A stretch of 48,672 bases of DNA from Hathewaya proteolytica DSM 3090 (GTDB taxonomy: Bacteria > Bacillota > Clostridia > Clostridiales > Clostridiaceae). Position 1 is the first letter of the stretch. Each line of letters starts with the position of its first letter. Both the position numbers and the translations under genes were made by a program. Below are positions 1 through 8,966 of the stretch, in pieces. The notes under the pieces were generated by a model, which ran no database searches, was not told the DNA's origin, and was given only the letters and a program-made list of their open reading frames with translations. The stretch covers positions 1 to 48,672 of the forward strand of contig NZ_FRAD01000020.1 of assembly GCF_900142225.1 (NCBI RefSeq), in the 5' to 3' direction.

Positions 1-1
1 G

Positions 2-2131
2 TATACTCCCGCTGAAAAACAAGCTATAGTAAACAAAAATCACAAAGTAACAGATAAAAGCGGAAAAGAATTTTTCGTTGAGGATTTCACTATTTTTGAA
101 CAGGACCTACCCTTAGACTTATTTTGTCATGAATTTGGACATGTTTTAGGACTTCCAGATTTGTATGATACAAACAAATCAGAACCACCTGTAGAAAACT
201 GGTCCATAATGGGTGGAAGTTACACAGGTAACCCAAGAGGCTCACAGCCTGTAAGCTATGGTGCTTACTGTAAAGAGTTTTTGCAGAAGGATTTTGAAAA
301 GAGAAAAAGAGCGGCCAATTGGCAAAATATGAAAAAAATAAGCTTAGATGATGTTACGGCAGAAGGAATTGATGTTGTACTAGATCAAGCTACCCTTAAA
401 GGAAAAAATAAAGACGTTGTAAGAATTGACCTTCCTAAATATGCAGAAAGAGTGGTAATGCCAACTGAAGGGAGCCAATGTTTCTTTAGTGGTAAAGGTG
501 ATAAGTTAAAAAACTACATGACAACTAAAACTCCCATAGAGCTTTCGGCTGATAGCAATGCAAAATTAACTTTTAAAACTTGGTATGATATAGACCCGTA
601 CTTTGATTTTGCATCAGTTCAACTAAAGGAAGTTGGAACTGATAATTGGGTTACCTTAAAAGATGAGACCGATCTTACAACTAATAAGGTAGATCCTTGG
701 ATAGAGTCACATGATAAGGAAAATATACTAGATAGAAATCCAGGTTGGGGATTTACCGATACAAGCAACAATAAATGGTTATACGCGGCTTTTGACTTAA
801 GTCAGTTCAAAGGAAAAAAATTTGATTTAAGATTTAGATTTAGAACGGATGACAATACTCCTGAAAAGGGTATATATTTTGATGAAATAAAAATACAGGA
901 CAATTCAAAAATTATATTCGAAGATGGCGCAGAAGACGAGGCAAATAGTAAATTCAACTTTGAAGGATTCAGTGTAAATGATGGCAATGACAGACACGAT
1001 CACTATTACTTACTAGAATGGAGAGGTAGTGGTGCAGGTACAAAGGTTGATAAGGGGTTAGATACTATAAGTATAGGTGCAGAAGGACTTTCATACGAAA
1101 CAGGTCTTCTTATGTGGTACATTAATGGTAAATATAATGGGAACAGACCAGATCAGGATTATAATTCCCATAAGGGAGCGGTGGCAGTAGGTGTTATAGA
1201 TGCAGACCAAGATCCTATAACATATGCATATCCAAACGGTTCTTCAGGGCCAGATAGATTAAATTATCAGCTTAGGGATGCAACTTTTAGCATAAGACCA
1301 GATAGAGATTGGTTACTTGATGCCGGAACTTACACCGTAGAGGATAGGCATACATTTATGAACCCTATATTTAAGGATAGCAATGATTATACATCACCAA
1401 TGTGGGGGGCATCAACAGGCTTGGATTTAAAAGAATGTGGACTACAAGTTTTTGTTACGGATGAGAGCAAAGATAGAAGTACAGCGAAGATCCATATTGC
1501 CAAGAAAGATGGCAATTCAAATGGGGGATTCGCAAAGCAAGACTCTGATATGATAAAGGAAATGAGCATAGGCAATGGCAAAATTTACATCACACCTAAA
1601 GATAAATATAGCAATGTGGCATATGCACTATTTTCAGATATAAATCATAGAAGCAAAGAATTTAAGCTGAATTACGAAAATGGAAAATACGTATGTGATT
1701 CTCAAGGCATTGCAAATTTAGGATTGTGGAAACCTGAGTTTGTCATATTTGAAGATGCTGTGGGAAATGCCAAAGCTGTTTACAACAGAGAGGCAAATGG
1801 TATATTTGGGGCAGATTTTAGCAAATTATTTAAGCAATTAGAAGTTGAAGTAGACTCTAATGTTAAGTTTACTAAGGGTGAAAAATCAACTGTCAGCATA
1901 AACGTAGATCTTCCAAACAGTGTTGAAGATGTGACATTATTAATAGGAGTATACGATAAAAATGGAAAGATGCTAGGAAGTTCTATTAGAACGCAAAAAT
2001 TAAATGGGAAAACTAATTTAACTTCAGACATAAACGTTCCAAATGAAGATAATATGACTATTAAAATAATGTTGTGGGATTTAAAAACCATGAGGGCTTT
2101 ACAAAAAGAATTGGTTTATAGTGTTAATTAA
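2..2131 (+). CDS. Immune inhibitor A-like M6 family metalloprotease, 5' end outside window
   Basis: The frame is open from the window edge, so the first ATG at 161 is internal and the true start lies upstream. The zinc site HEFGHVLGLPD (bases about 128-160) is the HExxHxxGxxD signature of metzincin-like proteases. It is followed by SIMGG, a plausible Met-turn. The long region after the catalytic part contains DRHDHYYLLEWR, the type of beta-sandwich sequence seen in InhA/PrtV M6 proteases, and a C-terminal Ig-like stretch. The family is secreted and degrades host or environmental proteins; the signal peptide would be in the missing part. The gene ends with TAA and a strong hairpin terminator. 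Family assignment is firm; substrate is unknown. Confidence 0.9.
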   Translation, partial: YTPAEKQAIVNKNHKVTDKSGKEFFVEDFTIFEQDLPLDLFCHEFGHVLGLPDLYDTNKSEPPVENWSIMGGSYTGNPRGSQPVSYGAYCKEFLQKDFEKRKRAANWQNMKKISLDDVTAEGIDVVLDQATLKGKNKDVVRIDLPKYAERVVMPTEGSQCFFSGKGDKLKNYMTTKTPIELSADSNAKLTFKTWYDIDPYFDFASVQLKEVGTDNWVTLKDETDLTTNKVDPWIESHDKENILDRNPGWGFTDTSNNKWLYAAFDLSQFKGKKFDLRFRFRTDDNTPEKGIYFDEIKIQDNSKIIFEDGAEDEANSKFNFEGFSVNDGNDRHDHYYLLEWRGSGAGTKVDKGLDTISIGAEGLSYETGLLMWYINGKYNGNRPDQDYNSHKGAVAVGVIDADQDPITYAYPNGSSGPDRLNYQLRDATFSIRPDRDWLLDAGTYTVEDRHTFMNPIFKDSNDYTSPMWGASTGLDLKECGLQVFVTDESKDRSTAKIHIAKKDGNSNGGFAKQDSDMIKEMSIGNGKIYITPKDKYSNVAYALFSDINHRSKEFKLNYENGKYVCDSQGIANLGLWKPEFVIFEDAVGNAKAVYNREANGIFGADFSKLFKQLEVEVDSNVKFTKGEKSTVSINVDLPNSVEDVTLLIGVYDKNGKMLGSSIRTQKLNGKTNLTSDINVPNEDNMTIKIMLWDLKTMRALQKELVYSVN

Positions 2132-2157
2132 GCATAACATAATCAATTATAGCTAAC

Positions 2158-2208
2158 TTAAACACAGTTTTATAGAAAATATCTATAGAACTGTGTTTAA
2201 CTATTTTA
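2158..2208 (+). terminator. Terminator hairpin after the M6 protease
   Basis: A 19-base arm at 2158-2176 pairs with 2182-2200 with a five-base loop and a single G-U pair. The tail CTATTTT is only partly T-rich, so it may terminate imperfectly. It separates the protease from the leucine-rich-repeat remnant. Confidence 0.75.
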
Positions 2209-2228
2209 AAAAACTATTATACGATTAG

Positions 2229-3260
2229 TTTACACTAGATAGGGATAGCGAGTTTGTAGAAATACCTGATGACAAATTAAGAGAAGTAATCAATAAAGCA
2301 TTGGGTAGTGAAAGAAGTAAAGATGCAATGATAACTAAAGCTGAAATGGAGACGTTAACTAAAATTGATGGCAAGATTTTACCTTTACAAAGGTTAGAAG
2401 ATGGTAGGGGGATAACAAGGGGGATTAAAAGTGTTGAAGGCTTGCAATATGCAGTAAATCTTACATCAATAGATTTAAGTGAAAATGAAATAGTAGATAT
2501 TAGTCCTATAAAAAATCTTAAAGGGTTGACTTATCTAGAATTAGATAGAAACAATATTTCGGATATATCTTCACTTTCAGAATTAACACGACTTGAACAT
2601 TTAAACATATACAATAATGCTGGAATTGTGGATTTAACTCCTATTTCCAAAATTACAAGTCTTAAATGGATTGATATGCATTATTGTAACAGAAGAACAA
2701 AGCCAGTTAATGTAGAAAAATTATCTGAATTGATAAACCTTGAATTTTTAAGTATAGATGATGATTTTGTAAGGGATCTTAGTTTTTTAAAGAATTTAAC
2801 CAAGTTATCTACGTTTAGCTGTAATAACAACTATGTCCTTGACATATCTCCTGTACAGGATTTGGCATGTGCAGCATATAATGACTGGTCAGGTGGTAAA
2901 TTTTTTAATATGTATGCACAGATGCTAGATGAGGACAAGGTATTTAGTGTAGCGTCAGAGGGCGAAGTTATCAGAATTAAAAATCCTGTTGTCGGATGCG
3001 AAAAATATGTTGAAAAAATCAATGAATACTTAAAAGAAAGTGGTGAAGATGTCATTGCACCAGCACTAGATATTTCTGAAGAGAATTTAGATTTTATAAC
3101 TATTAAGTTCGACTATTCTAAGAACGAAATTGTGATAACAGTGAAAGCAAATGATACAACTGAAAGTAGACAAAAAAAGGTGCTTCTTGTACTGGATTAT
3201 GCTATGTATTCATTGAAAATCAATATTAGTATTGACCAATGTGGTTTGAAGACGTTATAA
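2229..3260 (+). pseudogene. Internalin-like leucine-rich repeat protein, 5'-truncated remnant
   Basis: The frame opens after a stop at 2226 and runs to TAA at 3258-3260. The segment before the first possible start (TTG at 2301) already encodes IPDDKLREVINKALG, the helical cap that normally precedes leucine-rich repeats in internalin-like surface proteins. No ATG, GTG or TTG with a ribosome site precedes it and there is no signal peptide. About five 22-residue repeats follow (LTSIDLSENEIVDISPIKNL type, about 2455-2870), then an unassigned C-terminal region. The most likely reading is a surface-protein gene that lost its 5' end next to the protease terminator. A TTG-initiated 319-residue cytoplasmic product from 2301 is possible but would cut through the cap. 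Confidence 0.7.
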
Positions 3261-3288
3261 CAAAGAATAAGTAACTATAAACAACAGA

Positions 3289-3325
3289 AAAAAGCGGATT
3301 TAGTGTAATGCCTAAATCCGCTTTT
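3289..3325. terminator. Bidirectional terminator
   Basis: The arm AAAAAGCGGATTTAG (3289-3303) pairs with CTAAATCCGCTTTT (3312-3325). A T-run ends the plus strand and the mirrored A-run gives a T-run on the minus strand. It therefore serves both the LRR remnant and the convergent TPM-domain gene. Confidence 0.85.
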
Positions 3326-3347
3326 TGGTATACATATAATTATTAAA

Positions 3348-4178
3348 TTAAAATTTACCGCCACCGCCGCCGTGGGTTGTACCACTACTGCTAGTATGTG
3401 TGCTTGTTCCCCCACTGGAAGAAGAGTTTTGAGCTTTTTTTGTCTTAGATGTATGTGAGTGGGTAAAAATATCAAGAGAATTTGTCAAATGTACTCCTTG
3501 GCTTTCAACATAATTTATAGCTGAATTATTTTTTCTCGCATTATTCATGGAAAATACCATGAAAGCCATAACTATTCCTGATATTACTAAGCATATGCCG
3601 GCGCCTATAAGAACATCAGTAGTCTTATTTCTTGTCTCACTGTGAACTACTTTGTAATCGTCATTAGAATCATAACTACTCTGATGAGGATAGTTTTCAA
3701 AAAAATAAGAAGTTACATTTAGGAAACTATTAAAAGCTTTCTCATATTCAGCCTCTGATAGAGAATCTCTTATGGTATCTCCAATTAAGTTTACTCTATC
3801 ATCATTGAAATATTCAATGGCTTTGCCAGTGGTGGATATGTGCCAATCTCTAGAAACTATATTTACTACGAGAAGTACCCCATCTTTAGTGGGACCATAC
3901 CCATAGAAATTATAATCGTAATAATCATCTGCATAGGCTTCAGGTGTTTTCCCATCAAACGTATCTGTGGTTACTATTACAACATCCATAGAATGAGTCT
4001 TGCCCATGTTTTTAATTTTTTCTGTAAGCTTTTGTTCAGCTTCATCAGTAAGCAAATTGCTATTGTCTACTACGCGAGGTTTGTCGGGATCTGCAGGTTG
4101 TTCTGCCAATACATAGGATGGAAGAAACAAAAATGATGTCATTAAAAATAAAATTACAATGTTAATAAACTTTTTCAT
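3348..4178 (-). CDS. TPM-domain (YgcG/Psb32-like) secreted membrane protein
   Basis: A 276-residue protein with an N-terminal signal peptide (about residues 1-25, ending near VLAEQ). A TPM domain follows, beginning with VVDNSNLLTDEAEQKLTEKI. One hydrophobic segment lies near residues 190-212, and the tail is rich in Ser, Thr and Gly and ends GGGGGKF. This architecture (signal, TPM domain outside, one membrane anchor, low-complexity Gly tail) is typical of bacterial TPM proteins of unsettled function. The ATG at 4178 has AGGAGGT eight bases upstream. The gene lies 13 bases after the zinc-ribbon gene, so the two form an operon. The tail suggests a flexible cytoplasmic end that may contact the partner. 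Confidence 0.85.
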   Translation of the reverse strand: MKKFINIVILFLMTSFLFLPSYVLAEQPADPDKPRVVDNSNLLTDEAEQKLTEKIKNMGKTHSMDVVIVTTDTFDGKTPEAYADDYYDYNFYGYGPTKDGVLLVVNIVSRDWHISTTGKAIEYFNDDRVNLIGDTIRDSLSEAEYEKAFNSFLNVTSYFFENYPHQSSYDSNDDYKVVHSETRNKTTDVLIGAGICLVISGIVMAFMVFSMNNARKNNSAINYVESQGVHLTNSLDIFTHSHTSKTKKAQNSSSSGGTSTHTSSSGTTHGGGGGKF

Positions 4179-4191
4179 TGTCTCTCACCTC

Positions 4192-5298
4192 CTATAAAAT
4201 AAAAAATATTATTAATAAAGCTATAGCAAATGTTAAAATAAAAGTTAACAAAAAATACAATAAAGTTTTTCCTGCAGACACAGGGAGTTTACCAACTACC
4301 TTACCTGTTTGTCCATTAATAGCAAAAGAGTAGAGCTGGTTTTTGAATCTTACATTGAGTAGCCATACAGGCAATAGTGCGTAGGCAAATGTTCCATGGG
4401 ATGTGTTTACTGTAAGGGATCTGGTTACGCAGCTGTTATATCCCATGACGGTGCTTTTTAAGAGGTCATGGGTGGTATTTTTTATGCGTTCATTAGCCCG
4501 AGGCTTGCAGGATTGAGAATCTTCGTCATATTTTTCAGCAAAAAATCCTGAAAGATAAGTCTTGTCAAAATTCACTATGGAAGAATATTGGAAAGGTTCT
4601 ATGGCTTCCATGTATTCGTTTGGCATTTTGGAAGAACCGTCAATAGGAAGTTTTTTAAACCTAGCTTCACCTTCTCTTATTATAGTGTAGTAGTCTGTTT
4701 TTGTGTAATTGTAGTTGCTATCACTCCAATGCTTTACCCTAGTTCCTTCAAATCGGGCTCTGCCATGTGAGTCACAGTCAAATAGCCAAAAGGGAACATA
4801 TACCCCTTTGATATTATCAATTGTTGACTGGCTCTTAAAAATATTTGGTAGAAGAAGTTTTTTTGAAGTGAACTTTGCATAAATATCCTTTGCAAGGCTT
4901 TTATCTAACTTAAAGGGAATAATTAAATCTGGTTTATAAATACCGGAAATCTGTGTTTCTATAATAGCTGTATTGCCGCAGTATGGGCAACTAGTTGCAG
5001 AAGTAGTTTTATCTGCTATTATTTCACCTCCACATGATGTGCATCGGTAAGAGGAAAAGCTATCCTTATCTTCAAACGTAGAATCATTGTTAGAATAGCT
5101 TTCATCTTTATGTTCATGGGTTGTCTCTTTCCACTGGAATGTATCTTCTGAATTATCCTTATCTAGTTCTTCATTGTAAGCTTTCACTGCATCTACATCA
5201 AAAGTGCTATCACAATAATGGCATTTCATTTTTTGAGATAAACTGTCAAAGGGCAGCGGCGCTCCACAGGAGGGGCATTTGTAGCCTACTACTGTCAT
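4192..5298 (-). CDS. Double zinc-ribbon (TFIIB-type) protein with C-terminal membrane anchor
   Basis: About 368 residues. The N-terminus carries one zinc ribbon (CPSCGAPL...CHYC) and near residue 85 a second (CTSCGGEI...CPYCG), eight cysteines in four CxxC knuckles. The middle is a soluble region beginning YKPDLIIPF. The C-terminus has one or two membrane helices. I start it at ATG 5298, with GGAG eight bases upstream; the longer GTG start at 5307 would overlap that ribosome site. It is transcribed with the downstream TPM gene. Membrane-tethered zinc-ribbon proteins of this kind often sit next to TPM-domain genes in Firmicutes, suggesting a joint but unknown envelope role. The family is recognised; the function is not. 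Confidence 0.8.
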   Translation of the reverse strand: MTVVGYKCPSCGAPLPFDSLSQKMKCHYCDSTFDVDAVKAYNEELDKDNSEDTFQWKETTHEHKDESYSNNDSTFEDKDSFSSYRCTSCGGEIIADKTTSATSCPYCGNTAIIETQISGIYKPDLIIPFKLDKSLAKDIYAKFTSKKLLLPNIFKSQSTIDNIKGVYVPFWLFDCDSHGRARFEGTRVKHWSDSNYNYTKTDYYTIIREGEARFKKLPIDGSSKMPNEYMEAIEPFQYSSIVNFDKTYLSGFFAEKYDEDSQSCKPRANERIKNTTHDLLKSTVMGYNSCVTRSLTVNTSHGTFAYALLPVWLLNVRFKNQLYSFAINGQTGKVVGKLPVSAGKTLLYFLLTFILTFAIALLIIFFIL

Positions 5299-5558
5299 TC
5301 TTATCACTCCTTTATTATAAAATATGTGTAATTTAATTATGACAATATAATTATATATAAAATAAATGTATAAGTCTAATATATTTTAAATTATTGGAAA
5401 TATTTTTAAAAAACACTTGATTTTTGCTTACAAATATAGGAAAATATAAGTATACCAGAAATTAACATCTATGGTATCTGCTCGAAAAATAAATTTTATA
5501 AAATAATTACAAAGAGCAGGGGGTTTAAAGATATAAAGAATGAAGGGAGAATATTTGT

Positions 5559-6368
5559 ATGAAGTTCGATTTTAAAGACAAAAAGTTTATGATCACAGCT
5601 AGTACTGTGGCAGTGGTGGTTCTTGGAGTATTTATTGGAGTTAAGGTGATGATGAACGCAGATGCTAAGAGTTCATTGGCGCAAGTATCCTCAGGAACTG
5701 AAAAGCAAATTACTGACGATGAGAATGCTATTGCAGACAGTCTTAAACAAAAGGCTGAAGAGGAAAATGGAAAAAAGGATGAAAAGGACAAGGAAAGTGG
5801 GGCAGAAGGGGAAGAAAACAAATCAAAGGATGCTACAGATGAGGCCAAGTCAGATGGGGATAAAAACGGCACGGAGGACAAAGACACAAAGACAACAGGA
5901 AATCAAGATTCCAAAAAAGATGATGAACACGACAAGTCAAGTTCGCAAAGTACAGAGAATACTGACTCAACTGTAAAAGTTGTAAAAGTTTACGATGACC
6001 AATACATAGTTAAAAAAGGGGATACCCTATATACTATTGGTAAGAAATTTTTTGTTGAGGACGAATTGACAGAAGGAATCAATACAATGAAAAAGATAAA
6101 CAACATTGGATTATCAGATTTAATAAAAGAGGGGGACAAACTTTATATACCCGTTGCAAGTAATTCCCCCAAGAAAACCAGTGAAGTTATGGGGAAAGAT
6201 TACAGGTCCTATATCGTGAAAAAAGGAGATACTCTCACCAATATTGTAAAGGAAGAAATGGAATGGTGTGATGTAGATACTGGGCTTAAGCTTATAAAAG
6301 ATGCAAACAAGATATCCAATGATACTATAAAGGAAAATCAAAAGTTGATTATACCAACAAAGAAATAG
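5559..6368 (+). CDS. Membrane-anchored protein with two C-terminal LysM domains
   Basis: A 269-residue protein. Residues about 10-33 form a single membrane segment or uncleaved signal anchor (ITASTVAVVVLGVFIGVKV). Next comes a highly charged, low-complexity linker to about residue 140, rich in Lys, Asp, Glu and Ser. Two LysM repeats follow, each starting YIVKKGDTL (about 149-200 and 218-268). LysM binds peptidoglycan glycan strands, so the protein probably spans from membrane to wall. No catalytic domain is present; it may be a wall-sensing or scaffold protein. GGGAG lies about nine bases before the ATG. It is monocistronic, ending at a terminator at 6377. Confidence 0.85.
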   Translation: MKFDFKDKKFMITASTVAVVVLGVFIGVKVMMNADAKSSLAQVSSGTEKQITDDENAIADSLKQKAEEENGKKDEKDKESGAEGEENKSKDATDEAKSDGDKNGTEDKDTKTTGNQDSKKDDEHDKSSSQSTENTDSTVKVVKVYDDQYIVKKGDTLYTIGKKFFVEDELTEGINTMKKINNIGLSDLIKEGDKLYIPVASNSPKKTSEVMGKDYRSYIVKKGDTLTNIVKEEMEWCDVDTGLKLIKDANKISNDTIKENQKLIIPTKK

Positions 6369-6376
6369 AAAAGGAG

Positions 6377-6423
6377 CTAGGCTTTAGAAGAGAAATGCTC
6401 TTATGCTAAAGCCTAGTTTTTTT
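6377..6423 (+). terminator. Rho-independent terminator after the LysM gene
   Basis: CTAGGCTTTAG (6377-6387) pairs exactly with CTAAAGCCTAG (6406-6416), followed by seven T. Confidence 0.9.
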
Positions 6424-6432
6424 ACTAAAAAT

Positions 6433-6469
6433 AGTAAAAAAAACGCTAAGACTATTGGGTAGTCTTAGC
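6433..6469 (-). terminator. Rho-independent terminator for the minus-strand fbp group
   Basis: GCTAAGACTA (6445-6454) pairs exactly with TAGTCTTAGC (6460-6469). On the minus strand the stem is followed by a T-run from the A-run at about 6436-6443. Confidence 0.88.
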
Positions 6470-6498
6470 ATAAAATAAATTTGGGTAGTTTGTATAGG

Positions 6499-6762
6499 TT
6501 ATCTATTTTTTTTGGCCAACTCTGAAACATCGTCCCACTTTGACATTATATATTGATAACCATTTTTGGAGTGAGGTATGGCGCATTTAGAGCAATCCTT
6601 AATACCGCGCTCGTTGTATGTAAAGTTACCACCACATTTGCTACCTAAAGTATAAAGTGGGCAGTAACAGAACAAGCAATTAAAATCTTCATTTGCCACA
6701 CCCTTGTGGCAAGGAAAAAATTCGCATTTAGTATGTTGAACAAATTTATAATTTTCACTCAT
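6499..6762 (-). CDS. Small cysteine-rich domain protein
   Basis: An 87-residue protein with about nine cysteines arranged CEFFPCH, CLFCYCPLY, C and CSKCAIPH. This matches the cysteine-rich small domain family (zf-like, PF04071 from memory), presumed to bind metal. No membrane segment or signal peptide is seen, so it is probably cytoplasmic. It starts at ATG 6762 with an AGGAGG-like site in the upstream bases. It follows fbp on the same strand by 46 bases and ends at a strong terminator, so it is probably co-transcribed with fbp. The biochemical role is unknown. Confidence 0.75.
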   Translation of the reverse strand: MSENYKFVQHTKCEFFPCHKGVANEDFNCLFCYCPLYTLGSKCGGNFTYNERGIKDCSKCAIPHSKNGYQYIMSKWDDVSELAKKNR

Positions 6763-6808
6763 GATAAAACCTCCTGTAAAAGCACAGTAAAATTAGAGTT
6801 ATTATACA

Positions 6809-8809
6809 TCAAGTACTTTGTTTAATCAAGCCTTTTCTATAAGCAAGAAGGAGCATCTTTAAGTCTTCAATTTGATGCTTTAGCTCTTCGCCTATATCTG
6901 TATTTGAAACTCTTTTTCTTTCAATGTTGGATTCTACAATTCTTGTGGAGGATAATATATCCTGTTCCTCTGTAATAGCCTTTTCAATGGATTCAAAGGG
7001 TTGGTGCGATACCAATATAAGACCATAAGAGTTGTAAATTAGAGTATATCCTGCTATTCCTGTTTCGGGTTGATAGGATTTTGAAAATCCACCATCTATG
7101 ACAAGGAGCTTTCCACCAGCTTTAATTGGATTCTCACCTTTTGTAGTTTTTACCGGTACGTGTCCATTGATTATATGAGACGTACAAGGGTTTAAATTAA
7201 ATTCTTCTAAAATCATATTGCACACTTGCTCTTCGTTTCTCAACGTAAAGTAAGGATTTTTTAATTCAAAATGTGTCTCTTTTTCTTTTATGAAATATCT
7301 CTCAAAGGTGGCCATTTTATCTTTCCCGAATAGAGGGGAGTCTTCACCACACCATAAATACCATATACCATCTAGGGCAGCCTGTATGTCATCCTTTGTG
7401 GCAGTGACATCTTCTTCAATGAAGAAAGCTCTTCTAGCTATTACATCGCATTTATCTAGCAAAGTTTTGCCCTTATACCATTGTCCATCTATTTTAACCT
7501 CTTTAAAAGTTCCGTCTTCATTTAGTGGAATACAACCATGATAAAGCAAGTTGGAATTCACATTTAAATATAGACTTCCTTTAGCATAAAGAAAAGCTGC
7601 CTGTTTTTGCAATTTCTCGCTATTTCTAAAAAAGCTAATCATTCTATTCATAAGTTCATTTTCTTCTTCACTTAGCTTGTATGGATCCTTTGGATCTATG
7701 GTAGGGAAATTGGTATCTAAAAGATCATAGGTCTTATTTTCAATTGTTATGGTGCCATTGGAATAATCTATCTTGTCTAACAATAATCTGTTAGACATAT
7801 TAAAATCAGGCCTTCTTTTTATAATGTTTCCTTCTATTTTGAACTGAATGATGCTTATAGCTTTATGCATTTGAGAAATCATCTGCAGCTCTTTACCTCT
7901 ATATTTTTCCTCAGAGGACATTTTAGGTTTGAAACAAGCACAAGCATCGTTGCCGTAAGTCTCCATTGCAAAGGTGGCAAGGGGTAGCATATTTATACCA
8001 TAGCCTTCCTCTAGAATTTTAAGGTTGGCATACCTGGTGCAAATACGAATGACATTGGCTATACAAGCATCACTGCCGGCAGCAGCCCCCATCCATACTA
8101 TATCGTGGTTCCCCCACTGGATGTCCACACAGTGATGGGACATAAGCTCATCGATAATTATGTGCGGACCAGGACCTCTGTCGTATATATCCCCAAGTAT
8201 ATGCAGTCTATCCACTACTAAGCGCTGGATTAACTCGCAAATAGCTGTTATAAATTCATCTGCTCTATCTATAGAAATAATGGTGTTAATTATTTCATTA
8301 TAATATTCATGTTTGTCTTTTGTGTTTTCATGTTCATGTAGCAATTCCTCTATTATATACGCAAAATCTGGGGGAAGAGCTTTTCTAACCTTTGACCTCG
8401 TATACTTAGATGAAACGTTTCTGCAAATCTCAAGCAACCTGTACAATGTGATCCTATAAAAATCATTCATGTTGCTCTCTTCTTTTGAGTCTTTAATATG
8501 CTGTAGCTTTAATTCTGGATAATAAATCAAAGTAGCTAGTCGCTTTTTTTCACTGCTTCTAAGAGTGTTCCCAAAAATATCTTCGATTTTGCGTTTTATA
8601 ACACCAGAAGCATTTTTAAGAACATGGGTGAAGGCACTGTATTCTCCGTGTATGTCTGTAAGAAAGTGTTCCGTACCCTTTGGCAGATTCAAAATTGACC
8701 GAAGATTTATAATCTCAGTACAAGCAGAGGCAATTGTAGGATACTGTCTAGACAGTAGTTCCAAATATTTTAAATTGCTTTGTAAAGTCTGCAAGCTAAT
8801 ATCGCTCAT
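6809..8809 (-). CDS. fbp: Fructose-1,6-bisphosphatase class III
   Basis: A 666-residue cytoplasmic enzyme that hydrolyses fructose 1,6-bisphosphate to fructose 6-phosphate in gluconeogenesis. The calcineurin-like metallophosphoesterase signatures are split across the protein: TDIHGEYSAF near residue 48, LGDIYDRGPGPH near 202 and WGNHDIVWMG near 232. NGHVPVKTTKGENPIKAGGK lies near 555. The length and N-terminal region (MSDISLQTLQSNLKYLELLS) fit the Firmicutes class III enzyme, unrelated to class I and II FBPases. Start ATG 8809 has AGGAGG seven bases upstream. It is probably co-transcribed with the small cysteine-rich gene downstream. Confidence 0.96.
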   Translation of the reverse strand: MSDISLQTLQSNLKYLELLSRQYPTIASACTEIINLRSILNLPKGTEHFLTDIHGEYSAFTHVLKNASGVIKRKIEDIFGNTLRSSEKKRLATLIYYPELKLQHIKDSKEESNMNDFYRITLYRLLEICRNVSSKYTRSKVRKALPPDFAYIIEELLHEHENTKDKHEYYNEIINTIISIDRADEFITAICELIQRLVVDRLHILGDIYDRGPGPHIIIDELMSHHCVDIQWGNHDIVWMGAAAGSDACIANVIRICTRYANLKILEEGYGINMLPLATFAMETYGNDACACFKPKMSSEEKYRGKELQMISQMHKAISIIQFKIEGNIIKRRPDFNMSNRLLLDKIDYSNGTITIENKTYDLLDTNFPTIDPKDPYKLSEEENELMNRMISFFRNSEKLQKQAAFLYAKGSLYLNVNSNLLYHGCIPLNEDGTFKEVKIDGQWYKGKTLLDKCDVIARRAFFIEEDVTATKDDIQAALDGIWYLWCGEDSPLFGKDKMATFERYFIKEKETHFELKNPYFTLRNEEQVCNMILEEFNLNPCTSHIINGHVPVKTTKGENPIKAGGKLLVIDGGFSKSYQPETGIAGYTLIYNSYGLILVSHQPFESIEKAITEEQDILSSTRIVESNIERKRVSNTDIGEELKHQIEDLKMLLLAYRKGLIKQST

Positions 8810-8840
8810 AACAACCTCCTGGTAGTGCTTAACATAAACA

Positions 8841-8966
8841 GAATTCTTAGCTTCACTTGGAGTTTTAACCCCACGTGAAGGTTAGAATTCGTTATCTAGG
8901 GGCGTGGCTTATGTCATCGCCCTCCTATAAGAGGAGGGCGTGTTACAACGGCTAGCCATCAGATAA
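8841..8966. other. Strongly folded non-coding element, possible IS200/IS605-type end or structured RNA
   Basis: No open frame covers this stretch, but it is full of dyads. GAATTCTTAGCTTCAC (8841-8856) pairs with 8875-8890 at 14 of 16 positions. CGCCCTCCT (8918-8926) pairs exactly with AGGAGGGCG (8932-8940). TTATCT (8892-8897 region) can close on AGATAA (about 8961-8966). It is markedly more GC-rich than its surroundings. Such a compact series of palindromes resembles an IS200/IS605 transposon end or the RNA encoded by one, left without its transposase, but I did not recognise the exact family. A free-standing structured RNA is the alternative. Strand is undetermined. Confidence 0.45.

Noticed and set aside
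2301..3260. LRR gene as an intact 319-residue protein from TTG.
   Set aside because: The TTG has only a weak ribosome site and falls inside the cap helix, which continues upstream in frame.
5662..5976. Open frame rich in Lys, Arg and Met inside the LysM gene.
   Set aside because: It is the +1 shadow of the repetitive charged linker of the LysM protein.
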